Shown: positions 8,026 through 15,842, counted from the stretch's first letter. The stretch is DNA of 19,252 bases from Legionellaceae bacterium (GCA_947504795.1 CANNJG010000017.1:1-19252), one strand, 5' to 3'. A program made the numbers and translations. The notes: generated from the sequence alone by a model not told the origin.

Positions 8026-8053
8026 AAGTTTCAAGTCTGCAAAAAAAAGTAAA

Positions 8054-8082
8054 ATCCTAACAGCTTGAATAGTATTTGTCTA
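8054..8082 (-). promoter_or_regulatory. Candidate sigma-70 promoter for the MFS-miaB-rluD-pgeF-degQ operon
   Basis: On the minus strand a -35 box TAGACA (8077-8082) and a -10 box TAGGAT (8054-8059) are separated by 17 bp. Expected transcription start is about 8047, 22 nt before the MFS start codon. The -35 box overlaps the stop codon of the upstream Smr gene. Fit to consensus only. Confidence 0.4.
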
Positions 8083-8661
8083 TATTTTTGTCGCGCAGGT
8101 CGATATTTTTGTGGAATTGTCTTCTTTTTTCGAGGAACTGAGTAACACATACGCAGCGCCGGTACCGCCGTGTTTAGGGTGAGCGCTATGAAAAGCCAAG
8201 ACATCTGAAATTTGTGATAACCAATGATTGACCAGGTTTTTTAGAATAGGTGCTTCATGATAGCGACCGCCTTTGCCGTGAACAATCAATACCGTACGTC
8301 TGTTGTGCAAGCGTTGTATGTGAATAAATGCGCTTAATTTATCCTTGGCGTCGTCGGGCCTGAGACCGTGAAGATCCAGTGTGGCCTCCCAGCGGATGTT
8401 ACCGGATTTTAGGTCATGAATTTGCTTTTTGCTAAGGCCATCACGGAAGAAGCTTAAGATGCTTTCCGAATGAACGGGTTCGTAGTAGTGGTCTGATAAA
8501 TGATAGATACTCGGCGATGGGGTGAACAATTGCGCTGCATGGGAAGCGCGTGGTTTCGGGGTATGGCTTGGTTTGCGGGCTTGATCGAGCGGTGTGACGT
8601 CACGCATGGTCTCACGAAAAAGTGCTTGGTCTTCAGCAGAAATCGGTTTTTTTTTTGACAT
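8080..8661 (-). CDS. Smr-domain nuclease (SmrA/SmrB type)
   Basis: A 193-residue protein with a disordered, Pro/His-rich N-terminus (about 1-60) starting DQALFRETMRDVTPL, a conserved opening of the SmrA/SmrB family. The C-terminal Smr domain (about 93-175) contains the signatures LDLHGL (DLHG at 96-99), HGKG (128-131) and GTGAAYVLL. In E. coli, SmrB cleaves mRNA between collided ribosomes and its gene lies divergent from prmB, the same arrangement as here. The domain details (HGKGG, GTGAAYVLL) look as much like SmrA, so I leave the symbol blank. Codons 3-5 lie in a run of ten A. The last ~18 residues are a short Ser/Thr/Lys extension. Confidence 0.88.
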   Translation of the reverse strand: MSKKKPISAEDQALFRETMRDVTPLDQARKPSHTPKPRASHAAQLFTPSPSIYHLSDHYYEPVHSESILSFFRDGLSKKQIHDLKSGNIRWEATLDLHGLRPDDAKDKLSAFIHIQRLHNRRTVLIVHGKGGRYHEAPILKNLVNHWLSQISDVLAFHSAHPKHGGTGAAYVLLSSSKKEDNSTKISTCATKI

Positions 8662-8688
8662 AACGTGTTCTGAATTGAGACTTTTTTC

Positions 8689-8698
8689 AGTATAACAT
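8689..8698 (-). promoter_or_regulatory. Candidate extended -10 promoter for the Smr gene
   Basis: The minus strand reads TGTTATACT, an extended -10 (TG-n-TATACT) with its hexamer at 8689-8694. Expected start is about 8682, roughly 20 nt before the ATG. No strong -35 box is visible. On the other strand, TATAAT at 8828-8833 is close to the prmB ribosome site and lacks a -35 box. Confidence 0.35.
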
Positions 8699-8780
8699 AT
8701 AATCCAACGAATTTAATTCCACCCCGTTGTAAGCTTCGACTGCTTTTTCTAGGATAATTGCCGGTTCTAGCTTATTGAAA

Positions 8781-8820
8781 CGCTGGATTCTTTCGCTGCG
8801 CTCGCAAAGGCGGCGAAGCC
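8781..8820. repeat. Possible dispersed-repeat remnant upstream of prmB
   Basis: The segment GCTGGATTCTTTCGCTGCGC followed by TCGCAAAGG has the look of a short palindromic genomic repeat (CTTTCGC...GCAAAG). Only one copy occurs in this window, so the call rests on appearance. Confidence 0.25.
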
Positions 8821-8847
8821 CTTTTACTATAATTTGTAAGGATATCA

Positions 8848-9774
8848 ATGTCACACACCATCTTTTCTGACGACATACAAGACTTACACACCCTCCTTGA
8901 TGTGATCCGTTTTGGTCTCTCGCAAGCACGTGCAAAGACATTATGCTACGGTCATGGCACGGATAATGCAGAAGATGACATCTATGCCCTGGTGCTCTCG
9001 TCGCTATCACTCCCATGGGATGTTGACCCGCTCTTACTGCAAACGCGTTTAACGTCGGTTGAAAAGGAATTGTTAGCCAAGCGTTTAGAACAACGCATCA
9101 TGTACAGAATACCGGTGCCCTATATCACGCATTCAGCTCAATTTTGCGAGCTGTCATTTTATGTGGACGAACGTGTTTTGATTCCGCGTTCACCGTTTGC
9201 GGAGTTAATTCAACAACAGTTTGCGCCTTGGGTTGAGGCGGATAAAGTCACGCGTGTTCTGGATATGTGTACCGGAAGTGCGTGTATTGCGATTGCGTGC
9301 TGTTATGCTTTTCCAGGTGCCGCAGTCGACGCGGTGGATATTTCATCTGATGCACTCGCAGTTGCCGCCATTAATCGAGATCGCCATCAAGTGGATGCCC
9401 AATTGACGTTGATAGAATCCGATGGTTTTGATCAAATGCCAGCCGCTTTATATGATATCATCCTCAGTAACCCACCGTATGTGAGCCATGAAGCGGTTGT
9501 GGGATTACCCGCTGAATATCATCATGAGCCGGCGCTGGCCTTGGAAGCTGACGATAACGGTTTAGCCTTTGTGAAACGCCTGTTACAACAAGCAGCAGAC
9601 CATTTGACACCTCAGGGCGTCCTTATCGTTGAAGTGGGACTGAGTGAAGATGTATTGATAGATGCTTATCCGGATGTGCCTTTTGTTTGGCTTGAGTTTG
9701 AACAGGGTGGGGAAGGGGTATTTGTATTAACCGCACAACAATTAAGAGATTATTTTTATGTCAAAACGGTATAA
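8848..9774 (+). CDS. prmB: Ribosomal protein uL3 N5-glutamine methyltransferase PrmB
   Basis: A 308-residue SAM-dependent methyltransferase that methylates a glutamine of ribosomal protein L3 (Gln150 in E. coli). The helical N-terminal domain (1-90) leads to RIPVPYITHSAQFCELSFYV (88-107), conserved in PrmB/PrmC, then DERVLIPRSPFAELI. The SAM-binding loop is VLDMCTGSACIAIA (137-150) and the catalytic NPPY is at 208-211. The DERVLIPRSP form and length favour PrmB over the release-factor enzyme PrmC. The start has AAGGA 6 nt upstream. The 3' end overlaps asd by 17 nt. Usual gammaproteobacterial neighbours (Smr upstream) agree; aroC, which often follows, is replaced here by asd. Confidence 0.95.
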   Translation: MSHTIFSDDIQDLHTLLDVIRFGLSQARAKTLCYGHGTDNAEDDIYALVLSSLSLPWDVDPLLLQTRLTSVEKELLAKRLEQRIMYRIPVPYITHSAQFCELSFYVDERVLIPRSPFAELIQQQFAPWVEADKVTRVLDMCTGSACIAIACCYAFPGAAVDAVDISSDALAVAAINRDRHQVDAQLTLIESDGFDQMPAALYDIILSNPPYVSHEAVVGLPAEYHHEPALALEADDNGLAFVKRLLQQAADHLTPQGVLIVEVGLSEDVLIDAYPDVPFVWLEFEQGGEGVFVLTAQQLRDYFYVKTV

Positions 9775-10780
9775 TGTAGCGGTAGTGGGGGTCACGGGAG
9801 CAGTAGGGGAAGCGATGCTGACTGTGTTAGCTGAAAGGAAATTTCCAGTAGAAACATTATTTCCATTAGCCAGCGAGCGCTCTGTCGGGAAAACGGTTGA
9901 ATTTGGTGGCAAGACGTTGGATGTGTTAGATCTCTCCACCTTTGATTTCACTGGGGTAGATATTGCCTTATTTTCTGCGGGAAATGCTATTTCTAAACGC
10001 TATGCCCCGGAAGCTGCGGCGCAAGGTGCGGTCGTAATCGATAATAGTTCAGAGTTTCGCTACCAAGCGGATATTCCCTTAGTGATTCCTGAAGTGAACC
10101 CAGAACGCATCGCGGATTATGTCCGTCACGGGATTATTGCTAATCCTAACTGTTCAACGATCCAAATGTTGGTTGCTTTAAAGCCCTTGCACGATGCGGT
10201 GGGAATTCAGCGCATCAACGTCGCAACCTATCAAGCAGTTTCAGGGACAGGTAAAGAAGCCATTAAAGAATTAGTGACCCAAGTTAGCGAATTATTAAAT
10301 GGTCGACCGATCAAGCCTCATGTTTACCCGCATCAAATTGCTTTTAATGTCTTACCTCATATTGATGAGTTTCAAGATAATGGATATACCCGTGAAGAAA
10401 TGAAAATGGTATGGGAAACCCATAAAATTCTTGAGGATGACTCGATTTTAGTCAATCCAACGGCGGTGAGAGTCCCGGTTTTATATGGGCATTCAGAGGC
10501 TATTCATGTAGAGTTTAAAGCTGCGTTGAGCCCTGCTGAAGCGAAGCGATTATTAAAAAAAGCGCCGGGTATTATCGTAGTCGATGATCCCACGAAAAAA
10601 AAATATCCGACCGCTCTAACGCATGCATCCGGTCAAGACGCGGTTTATGTCGGACGCATTCGTCAAGATATTTCTCATTCTTTTGGTTTGAATATGTGGG
10701 TGGTCGCAGACAATATTCGTAAAGGCGCGGCAACCAATGCGGTGCAAATTGCTGAACTGTTGTGTCGTGATTATTTGTAG
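9758..10780 (+). CDS. asd: Aspartate-semialdehyde dehydrogenase
   Basis: A 340-residue NADP-dependent enzyme that reduces aspartyl-phosphate to aspartate semialdehyde, the branch point to diaminopimelate (peptidoglycan), lysine, threonine and methionine. The N-terminal Rossmann motif is GVTGAVG (11-17), the SAG loop and IDNSSEFR (94-101) follow, and the catalytic cysteine is C132 in NPNCSTIQ. The acid/base histidine is in the GHSEAIHVEF block (near 270). Length and motifs match the short ASADH class seen in Pseudomonas, Legionella and Gram-positives rather than the longer E. coli type. The start lies inside the prmB 3' end, suggesting co-transcription and coupling. The next gene begins 21 bp after its stop. 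Confidence 0.97.
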   Translation: MSKRYNVAVVGVTGAVGEAMLTVLAERKFPVETLFPLASERSVGKTVEFGGKTLDVLDLSTFDFTGVDIALFSAGNAISKRYAPEAAAQGAVVIDNSSEFRYQADIPLVIPEVNPERIADYVRHGIIANPNCSTIQMLVALKPLHDAVGIQRINVATYQAVSGTGKEAIKELVTQVSELLNGRPIKPHVYPHQIAFNVLPHIDEFQDNGYTREEMKMVWETHKILEDDSILVNPTAVRVPVLYGHSEAIHVEFKAALSPAEAKRLLKKAPGIIVVDDPTKKKYPTALTHASGQDAVYVGRIRQDISHSFGLNMWVVADNIRKGAATNAVQIAELLCRDYL

Positions 10781-10801
10781 ATCGCTGTGTATACTTAGAT
10801 T

Positions 10802-11536
10802 ATGAATAGACGATCCTTAACGACCATTGAAATTGCACCATCGCTTGCATGGGTCCTGCCATTACCTATTTGGCCGTCTCTTGCCATCGCTTCACATGCG
10901 TTACGCAAGACTTATACGTTGTGCAATCGGAGTCAGACACCCGTTAAAATTCAAAAAGTAACGCTGGATCCAAGCGGTGACAAACGTCTCGTGATTGCGG
11001 GTGGCTCTTGCTATATGGGGTTAGTATTAGCGCCGCAGGCCATGTGTACGATTGAGATTCAAGCCACTCCTATGGCTATTGGCGTTATCAAGCAGCGGTT
11101 GCGTGTTTACCATGTAGGCCATGCCTCGCCGTTGTCGACCGAACTATATATTCCGATTACCGAGCGAGGCAAAGATACGCGTAAACCCAGCTATTTAGCG
11201 GAAGAAACCAGAAGAATGGCGCGGCAGAGGCGCATCCTTGAGCAAGAGGGACATCGCCATTTTGCGCGCGTGAATGCGCGCGAGCACTCAGAGCAGGAGC
11301 CTTCATCATCGTTAATGGCAGCCGAAGGAGAACTTCAAAATAATATTAGGCAAAACCCATGGTTAAACAGCCAACGTTTTGATGGTATCGATCCTAATTT
11401 AAACCCTGAACCGCCCTTAAATTCAGAGGCGCGACGTGAATTCGATAATGAGCAACGTGAGCAGGAAATGGAAAAACAATTACGTCTGGGGAATATGCCG
11501 CGATTTTCATCTGCACCTAAGCCACAAGGATTTTAG
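10802..11536 (+). CDS. Unknown protein with ASH/Ig-like domain and acidic-basic C-terminal tail
   Basis: I do not recognise a named family for this 244-residue protein. Residues 34-120 resemble an ASH/choice-of-anchor Ig-like fold: YTLCNRSQTPVKIQKVTL, then GGSC (C70), LAPQAMCTIEI (C82) and a P-x-x-x-G turn, ending in strands up to LYIPI. The two cysteines match the disulphide pair common in such domains. A hydrophobic stretch at 12-31 might be a weak signal or anchor, but it lacks a clear cleavage site. Residues 125-160 are charged helix; 176-244 contain NPWLNSQRFDGIDPNLNPEP and a Glu/Gln-rich helix (EFDNEQREQEMEKQ). No strong ribosome site precedes the ATG. Gaps of 21 and 22 bp link it to asd and to the ankH-like gene, so it is probably co-expressed with the effector. 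Confidence 0.72.
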   Translation: MNRRSLTTIEIAPSLAWVLPLPIWPSLAIASHALRKTYTLCNRSQTPVKIQKVTLDPSGDKRLVIAGGSCYMGLVLAPQAMCTIEIQATPMAIGVIKQRLRVYHVGHASPLSTELYIPITERGKDTRKPSYLAEETRRMARQRRILEQEGHRHFARVNAREHSEQEPSSSLMAAEGELQNNIRQNPWLNSQRFDGIDPNLNPEPPLNSEARREFDNEQREQEMEKQLRLGNMPRFSSAPKPQGF

Positions 11537-11558
11537 TTATTAGGAGATGGGGTAAACC

Positions 11559-12974
11559 ATGTCGATATCCAATGATATTATCAATTGTAAAATCCCAGAT
11601 TTTGACCATTATCTGCGTGCAGGTGAATCGTTAGATGATATAGATGAATATGGGTTTACACCCTTGATAGAGACGGCTATTACGCGACAACCGAATATTG
11701 CACAGATGTTGTTAGATAAAGGTGTGGCGATTAATAAACCGGACGTGACCGGACGAACAGCGTTGCACTGGGCAGTGGATAATGCGGATATCGCGATGAT
11801 TCGTTTACTGTTGGGAAAGGGAGCGGATCCAAACGCGTACACGCGTTCAGGACTGTCTGTGTTGGTCTATCCGATTTTACGATCGCAGTCCGACATTAAG
11901 CATTTACTATACCAATTCAGCGCCAAGTTAGACTTTTCTATGGATTTTATTTATGCCAAATTACTCGGGCATCGTTTTGAATTAGAAGGCGATGTGGATA
12001 TTGCTAATGCAAAAGGCGAGTTTATTGAATTGGATTATGAGGGGTTTATTTTAGAGTTTACCGTCGCAGTGGTGAAAGATTCATTACGCAGATTTACCAG
12101 TAGCTATTCTACTCGAAATTTACGCTCATTATTTCCCAGCATTCATGCAATTATGGATGGATTTGCGGTGGCGGATGAATTACTCCAATTGCAACATCAT
12201 GTCAGCTTATCTAATCAACACCATTTGCGTATTCAACAATTACTTCAAGAACCTTTATTAATTCTGCCAGCAGCGAGTCAAGGGCATGCGTTGTGTTTTG
12301 TTCGGTTTCAATCCTGGTGGGCGAAAATCGATAGAGGAGAAAATAGCTACATTGAAAGAAGCGTGAACATTTATCGTATCAATAAACCTCATGCGCTCAC
12401 TTTAAATTTTATATTAGATTTTTTATATAAAAAGCAAAGTCGCGCTTATTTTCATCAATCGATTAATACTATCTTGGGATTAGAGCCCGTATTGCAATTA
12501 CCTATCCCATCCCAAATTACCGGCAATTGTTCTTGGGCCAATGTGCAAGCGGTTGTTCCGGTTGCGTATGCATTGTTGCATTTGACTTCTGTCGATGAAT
12601 TTCAAGCGGAGGAAGCTCTTGATTTATACGATACTTGGATAGAATGGGATAAGGATCGTGCTTTAGATGAATGTATTCAACGTTTCTTTGCGGCACAATC
12701 TGCAAGAAAAGCAAGTTTTGCGGCGATGCTAGGGGCTGTGTTGTTTCAAGTGTGCAATGAACAAAACAACCGAGATTTAGCCCGCGCAGAAAAGATTCTC
12801 TCTATTTTAACGTTGCCAGATTATTATTATATTTTGCAAAGTTATTTGGAGATTTATTGTATTCGACGGTTAACTCGAAAAGGAAATAATTTATTAAAAA
12901 TAATGGATAACTGCGGGTTTAATCCGAATATTGGAATTAATCCTATTGCGACAGGTCTGGATCCATCAGCGTAG
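11559..12974 (+). CDS. ankH: Ankyrin-repeat Dot/Icm effector homologue, AnkH/LegA3-like
   Basis: A 471-residue protein starting with three ankyrin repeats: about 29-60 (YGFTPLIETA...), 61-93 (TGRTALHWAVDNADIAMIRL...) and 94-126 (weaker). The opening IPDFDHYLRAGESLDDIDEY matches my recollection of Legionella AnkH/LegA3 (Lpg2300), a core type IVB effector whose structure combines ankyrin repeats with a cysteine-protease-like domain. The C-terminal part holds plausible catalytic residues: H243 (SQGHALCFVRF), D258 (AKIDRGE) and C324 (GNCSWAN). No signal peptide or membrane segment is seen, as expected for type IV translocation. AGGAG lies 12 nt upstream of the ATG. Assignment from motif memory and architecture; orthology was not tested. 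Confidence 0.78.
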   Translation: MSISNDIINCKIPDFDHYLRAGESLDDIDEYGFTPLIETAITRQPNIAQMLLDKGVAINKPDVTGRTALHWAVDNADIAMIRLLLGKGADPNAYTRSGLSVLVYPILRSQSDIKHLLYQFSAKLDFSMDFIYAKLLGHRFELEGDVDIANAKGEFIELDYEGFILEFTVAVVKDSLRRFTSSYSTRNLRSLFPSIHAIMDGFAVADELLQLQHHVSLSNQHHLRIQQLLQEPLLILPAASQGHALCFVRFQSWWAKIDRGENSYIERSVNIYRINKPHALTLNFILDFLYKKQSRAYFHQSINTILGLEPVLQLPIPSQITGNCSWANVQAVVPVAYALLHLTSVDEFQAEEALDLYDTWIEWDKDRALDECIQRFFAAQSARKASFAAMLGAVLFQVCNEQNNRDLARAEKILSILTLPDYYYILQSYLEIYCIRRLTRKGNNLLKIMDNCGFNPNIGINPIATGLDPSA

Positions 12975-12995
12975 TTAAGCGGGGTTGAAAACAAA

Positions 12996-13022
12996 AAGAC
13001 CTGTTGTTTGACAACAGGTCTT
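12996..13022 (-). terminator. Intrinsic terminator, mainly for the small membrane-protein gene
   Basis: A perfect 12-bp stem (AAGACCTGTTGT, loop TTG, ACAACAGGTCTT) lies between two convergent genes. On the minus strand it is followed by TTTTGTTTT, a good T-rich tail, and it starts 16 nt after the stop at 13038. On the plus strand no T-run follows, so it would end ankH transcription only weakly. Confidence 0.85.
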
Positions 13023-13037
13023 GTATGAAATTTCTAA

Positions 13038-13511
13038 TTAATTTACGTTTCCAGCAAAGCTTGGGGCTGCCGGGGATTGGGTATGAGCGTCCCTTTCAAT
13101 GCCGTTGTCATAGCTGTCTACTGGTTCTTGTTCTCCGAGAAGCTTCACCATTGACACTAACGTCTGTTGCTCTTCTCGAGCGGCTGATGCTGTTCTAGAG
13201 CGGGTTTCTTCAGAAACTGCTTTGTGCTCAGCACGTTGATTCCAAAAGCCAATCGTCATCATCAACGATCCCACAGAAACCAAAGAACAAGTCGCTGTGA
13301 TGGCCAGTTTTAACCACATACTATAGGCAGCGACAGCAGCTAATCCGAAAGGTAGCATAGCAGGAGCCAGGAATAAAGTGGCAACAAAACCTGCGCTAAT
13401 AATCGCAGCAGAGCCGAGAAGCACAGAAGACGCGAATTTTTGCCCAAGGTTTGATTCGTTTTTCATCTTACTTGCGTTTGAGTTAGTCATATCTCTCTTC
13501 GTACATGCCAT
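13038..13511 (-). CDS. Small membrane protein of unknown function
   Basis: Not recognised. The 157-residue product has a polar, Asn/Ser/Lys-rich start (1-25), hydrophobic segments at about 28-64 (SSVLLGSAAIISAGFVATLF and following, possibly one long or two short helices) and 69-89, then a charged, probably helical cytosolic tail (91-128, WNQRAEHKAVSEETRSRTAS) and a Pro/Asp-rich end. The ATG at 13509-13511 has GAGGAAG 7 nt upstream; a second ATG at codon 8 is also preceded by purines. It has its own candidate promoter and a strong terminator, so it is a single-gene unit. Being next to an effector gene does not by itself make it an effector. Confidence 0.65.
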   Translation of the reverse strand: MACTKRDMTNSNASKMKNESNLGQKFASSVLLGSAAIISAGFVATLFLAPAMLPFGLAAVAAYSMWLKLAITATCSLVSVGSLMMTIGFWNQRAEHKAVSEETRSRTASAAREEQQTLVSMVKLLGEQEPVDSYDNGIERDAHTQSPAAPSFAGNVN

Positions 13512-13827
13512 CGTATTCTTCCTCTTGTTGATTAGTTAGTAAAACCGGCATAAAACCTATTTGGTCAGCTAATATCAAACAGATTGCTTTATTTTGCTAT
13601 AAAAGACATTCTCCATTATGCTGTTATTGCAGGCCCGCCGCTTGCGCATTCTATTCGATTTTTTATTAGATATCTAGCATTCAAGATAAATTTTTATAAT
13701 CCTTCGGTACAGGATGAGGTTAATCAATTGAAGGGTCAATAGGTCAGCATCTTTTTGAATGAATGTTTCTATTCATCGCGATCTCTGAAACCCTGAGAAT
13801 CGCGCTGAATAGGCAAAAACGAATCGC
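13512..13827. other. Intergenic region between rne 3' end and the small membrane-protein gene
   Basis: No gene is seen in these 316 bp. The right-hand part, just downstream of rne, holds several inverted repeats: ATAGGC...GCCTAT (about 13810-13832), CGCGAT...ATCGCG (about 13777-13805) and TGAAT...ATTCA (about 13759-13775). None has a convincing T-run, so rne termination or 3' processing signals are possible but unproven. The left-hand part carries the promoter listed separately. Confidence 0.5.
13550..13578 (-). promoter_or_regulatory. Candidate sigma-70 promoter for the small membrane-protein gene
   Basis: On the minus strand a TTGATA -35 box (13573-13578) and a TTTTAT -10 box (13550-13555) are 17 bp apart, giving a leader of about 30 nt before the ATG at 13511. 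The -35 is a good match, the -10 weak. Confidence 0.4.
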
Positions 13828-15714
13828 CTATGGTGTGTCTTCCGTCTTTGTGGTATTTTTTTGTTCTACTCGTGGTCCGCCTGATGGATTTCTTTTCTTC
13901 GCAGCTTGGGGCACTTTGCGTTGCTGCGGATGTTGAGGGCGTCTTTTTCGTTGTTCAGCAGAATGAGCGGGTCGCGGCTCATGACGAATAGGGGGTGTCG
14001 GTGTCTTCGTGGAAGGGTCGCTGGCACCATTTGCTTTCGAGGAAGCTAAGCCAAACATTTTGCGCGCGATGCGCTGCAGTATGTTTAATGATTGTGACTG
14101 ATTCGCTAACGTTAACGCATCATAAGCTTTTACGACAGGCTCAGCGTGATGATGGGGCGTGTTCGATGTTTGGTTGAGTTGTAGTTCTGGTTGGTGAATT
14201 AAACTATAGCTTGGTTTTTTACCCTTATTAGCCGCGTCTTCTTTGGTTTTAGTGATCATATATTGAGGTGCATGCAAATAGGGATTGGCGATAATAAGAA
14301 CACGAACATCATGACGCTTTTCAATGTTGAGAATCAACTCGCGTTTTTCATTCATAATGAATGTCGCCATGTCAACGGGTAATTGTACTTGGATTTCCGT
14401 AATTTTATCTTTCAATGCTTCTTCTTCTATTAAACGTATAATGGATAAAGAAATGGATTGAATATTCCTGACTGTTCCACGGCCTTCACAGCGTGGGCAT
14501 ACTTCTTGCGCATTTTCCCCTAACGATAACCGTAGCCGTTGGCGTGACATTTCGAGGAGGCCAAAGCGAGAAATCCGTCCTATTTGAATGCGCGCACGGT
14601 CGGCTTTAAGTGCTTCTTTAAGTCGATTTTCCACGTCACGTTGGTTCTTCGGAGAGCTCATGTCAATAAAGTCGATGACGACCAATCCCCCTAAGTCACG
14701 GAGCCGTAATTGGCGCGCGATTTCATCTGCGGCTTCAAGATTGGTATTTACGGCCGTGGCTTCAATATCGCTGCCACTGGTCGCTTTTGCTGAGTTAATG
14801 TCAATAGACACTAGCGCTTCAGTCCTATCAATCACCAATGCGCCACCAGAAGGAAGTAATACCTCACGTTGATACGCCGTTTCAATTTGACTTTCGATTT
14901 GATAAAAGTTAAATAAGGGTACGGTGTTGTTATACAATTTCAAGTTCGGCAAGAAATCCGGTTTGACTTGCTCAATGTATTGTTTGGCTTTGATATAAGA
15001 CACTGGATCATCGATGATGATTTCACAGATAGATTTTCGCAAGTTGTCTCGGATAGAGCGAATAATGACATCGCCTTCTTGGTGAATTAAGCAGGGTGCC
15101 ATCTGGCCATTATAAGCCCCTTTAATAGCTTGCCATTGGTGGTACAGCATGTCTAAATCAACTTGCAATTCGTCCTGGCTTTTACCCACACCTGCGGTGC
15201 GAATAATCAGACCCATGTCTTCAGCAAGTGTCAGCGCATTTAAGGTTTCTTTGAGTTCATCACGGTCGTCGCCTTCGATTCGACGCGAAATTCCACCTGA
15301 GCGGGGACTATTAGGCATCAATACCAAATAACAGCCAGCCAAGGTAATGTAAGTCGTTAAAGCAGCCCCTTTATTACCACGCTCTTCTTTATCCACTTGG
15401 ATCAGGAGTTCCTGGCCTTCGCGGATAAGACTAGTGATCGAGGGTTTCTCTTCGTCTTTTGGTTGCTTGGCAAAATAAGTAGGGGCAATTTCTTTTAGAG
15501 GCAAAAAACCTTGCCGCTTAGAGCCATACTCCACAAATACTGCATCAAGACTAGGTTCTCTTCGCGTGACCACTGCTTTGTAAATATTGCCTTTCTTTTT
15601 CACTTCTCCTGGACATTCAATATCCAAATCGTATAAGTAATTATCCTTTACAAGGGCAACTCGAATTTCTTCGGTTTGAGTTGCGTTAATTAACATTTTC
15701 TCCATAGTTGCCAT
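13828..15714 (-). CDS. rne: Ribonuclease E
   Basis: A 628-residue endoribonuclease for mRNA decay and for rRNA and tRNA maturation, acting at the inner membrane as a tetramer in E. coli. The catalytic half is complete: the S1 domain starting at about 37 (KKGNIYKAVVTRREPSLDAV), the 5' sensor and RNase H-like parts, the metal-binding aspartates D305 (SIDINS) and D348 (VIDFIDM), and the Zn-link C406-PRC-409. The SAM-free DNase I-like region (LRLRDLGGLVVIDF) is well conserved. After about residue 500 there is only a short tail ending in an Arg/Lys/Pro-rich segment (589-620), so the long degradosome scaffold of the 1061-residue E. coli enzyme is largely absent. RNase E is preferred over RNase G by the start (MLINATQTEEIRVAL), the tail and the divergent rluC. 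The ATG at 15714 has GAGGGG 6 nt upstream. Confidence 0.95.
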   Translation of the reverse strand: MATMEKMLINATQTEEIRVALVKDNYLYDLDIECPGEVKKKGNIYKAVVTRREPSLDAVFVEYGSKRQGFLPLKEIAPTYFAKQPKDEEKPSITSLIREGQELLIQVDKEERGNKGAALTTYITLAGCYLVLMPNSPRSGGISRRIEGDDRDELKETLNALTLAEDMGLIIRTAGVGKSQDELQVDLDMLYHQWQAIKGAYNGQMAPCLIHQEGDVIIRSIRDNLRKSICEIIIDDPVSYIKAKQYIEQVKPDFLPNLKLYNNTVPLFNFYQIESQIETAYQREVLLPSGGALVIDRTEALVSIDINSAKATSGSDIEATAVNTNLEAADEIARQLRLRDLGGLVVIDFIDMSSPKNQRDVENRLKEALKADRARIQIGRISRFGLLEMSRQRLRLSLGENAQEVCPRCEGRGTVRNIQSISLSIIRLIEEEALKDKITEIQVQLPVDMATFIMNEKRELILNIEKRHDVRVLIIANPYLHAPQYMITKTKEDAANKGKKPSYSLIHQPELQLNQTSNTPHHHAEPVVKAYDALTLANQSQSLNILQRIARKMFGLASSKANGASDPSTKTPTPPIRHEPRPAHSAEQRKRRPQHPQQRKVPQAAKKRNPSGGPRVEQKNTTKTEDTP

Positions 15715-15837
15715 TTGTAACCCCTCAATAGGGCGCCATCAGCTTAAGCCTCGAGTTTTTTAAGTGCCGTAGTAACCGGGTTGATTTTTTACTATAGTGA
15801 TAAGTCGCACGGATACTGCCGTCGGGTTCGATGGCGC
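15715..15837 (-). promoter_or_regulatory. Structured 5' leader of rne
   Basis: On the minus strand the predicted leader of about 120 nt begins near GCGCCATC (plus 15830-15837) and ends near GATGGCGC (plus 15733-15740), an exact 8-bp complement that could close the whole leader. Smaller inverted repeats lie inside (CTTAA...TTAAG). In E. coli the rne 5' UTR folds and mediates autoregulation by RNase E cleavage; a similar role is inferred. The short frame 15725-15979 across this region looks spurious. Confidence 0.45.
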
Positions 15838-15842
15838 ATGTC

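Noticed and set aside
8687..9016. 109-codon open frame on the minus strand across the prmB start
   Set aside because: Overlaps the well supported prmB start and the repeat remnant; composition is not protein-like.
13828..15714. Assignment as RNase G (rng)
   Set aside because: The N-terminus, the extra basic tail and the divergent rluC match RNase E; RNase G is about 490 residues without such a tail.
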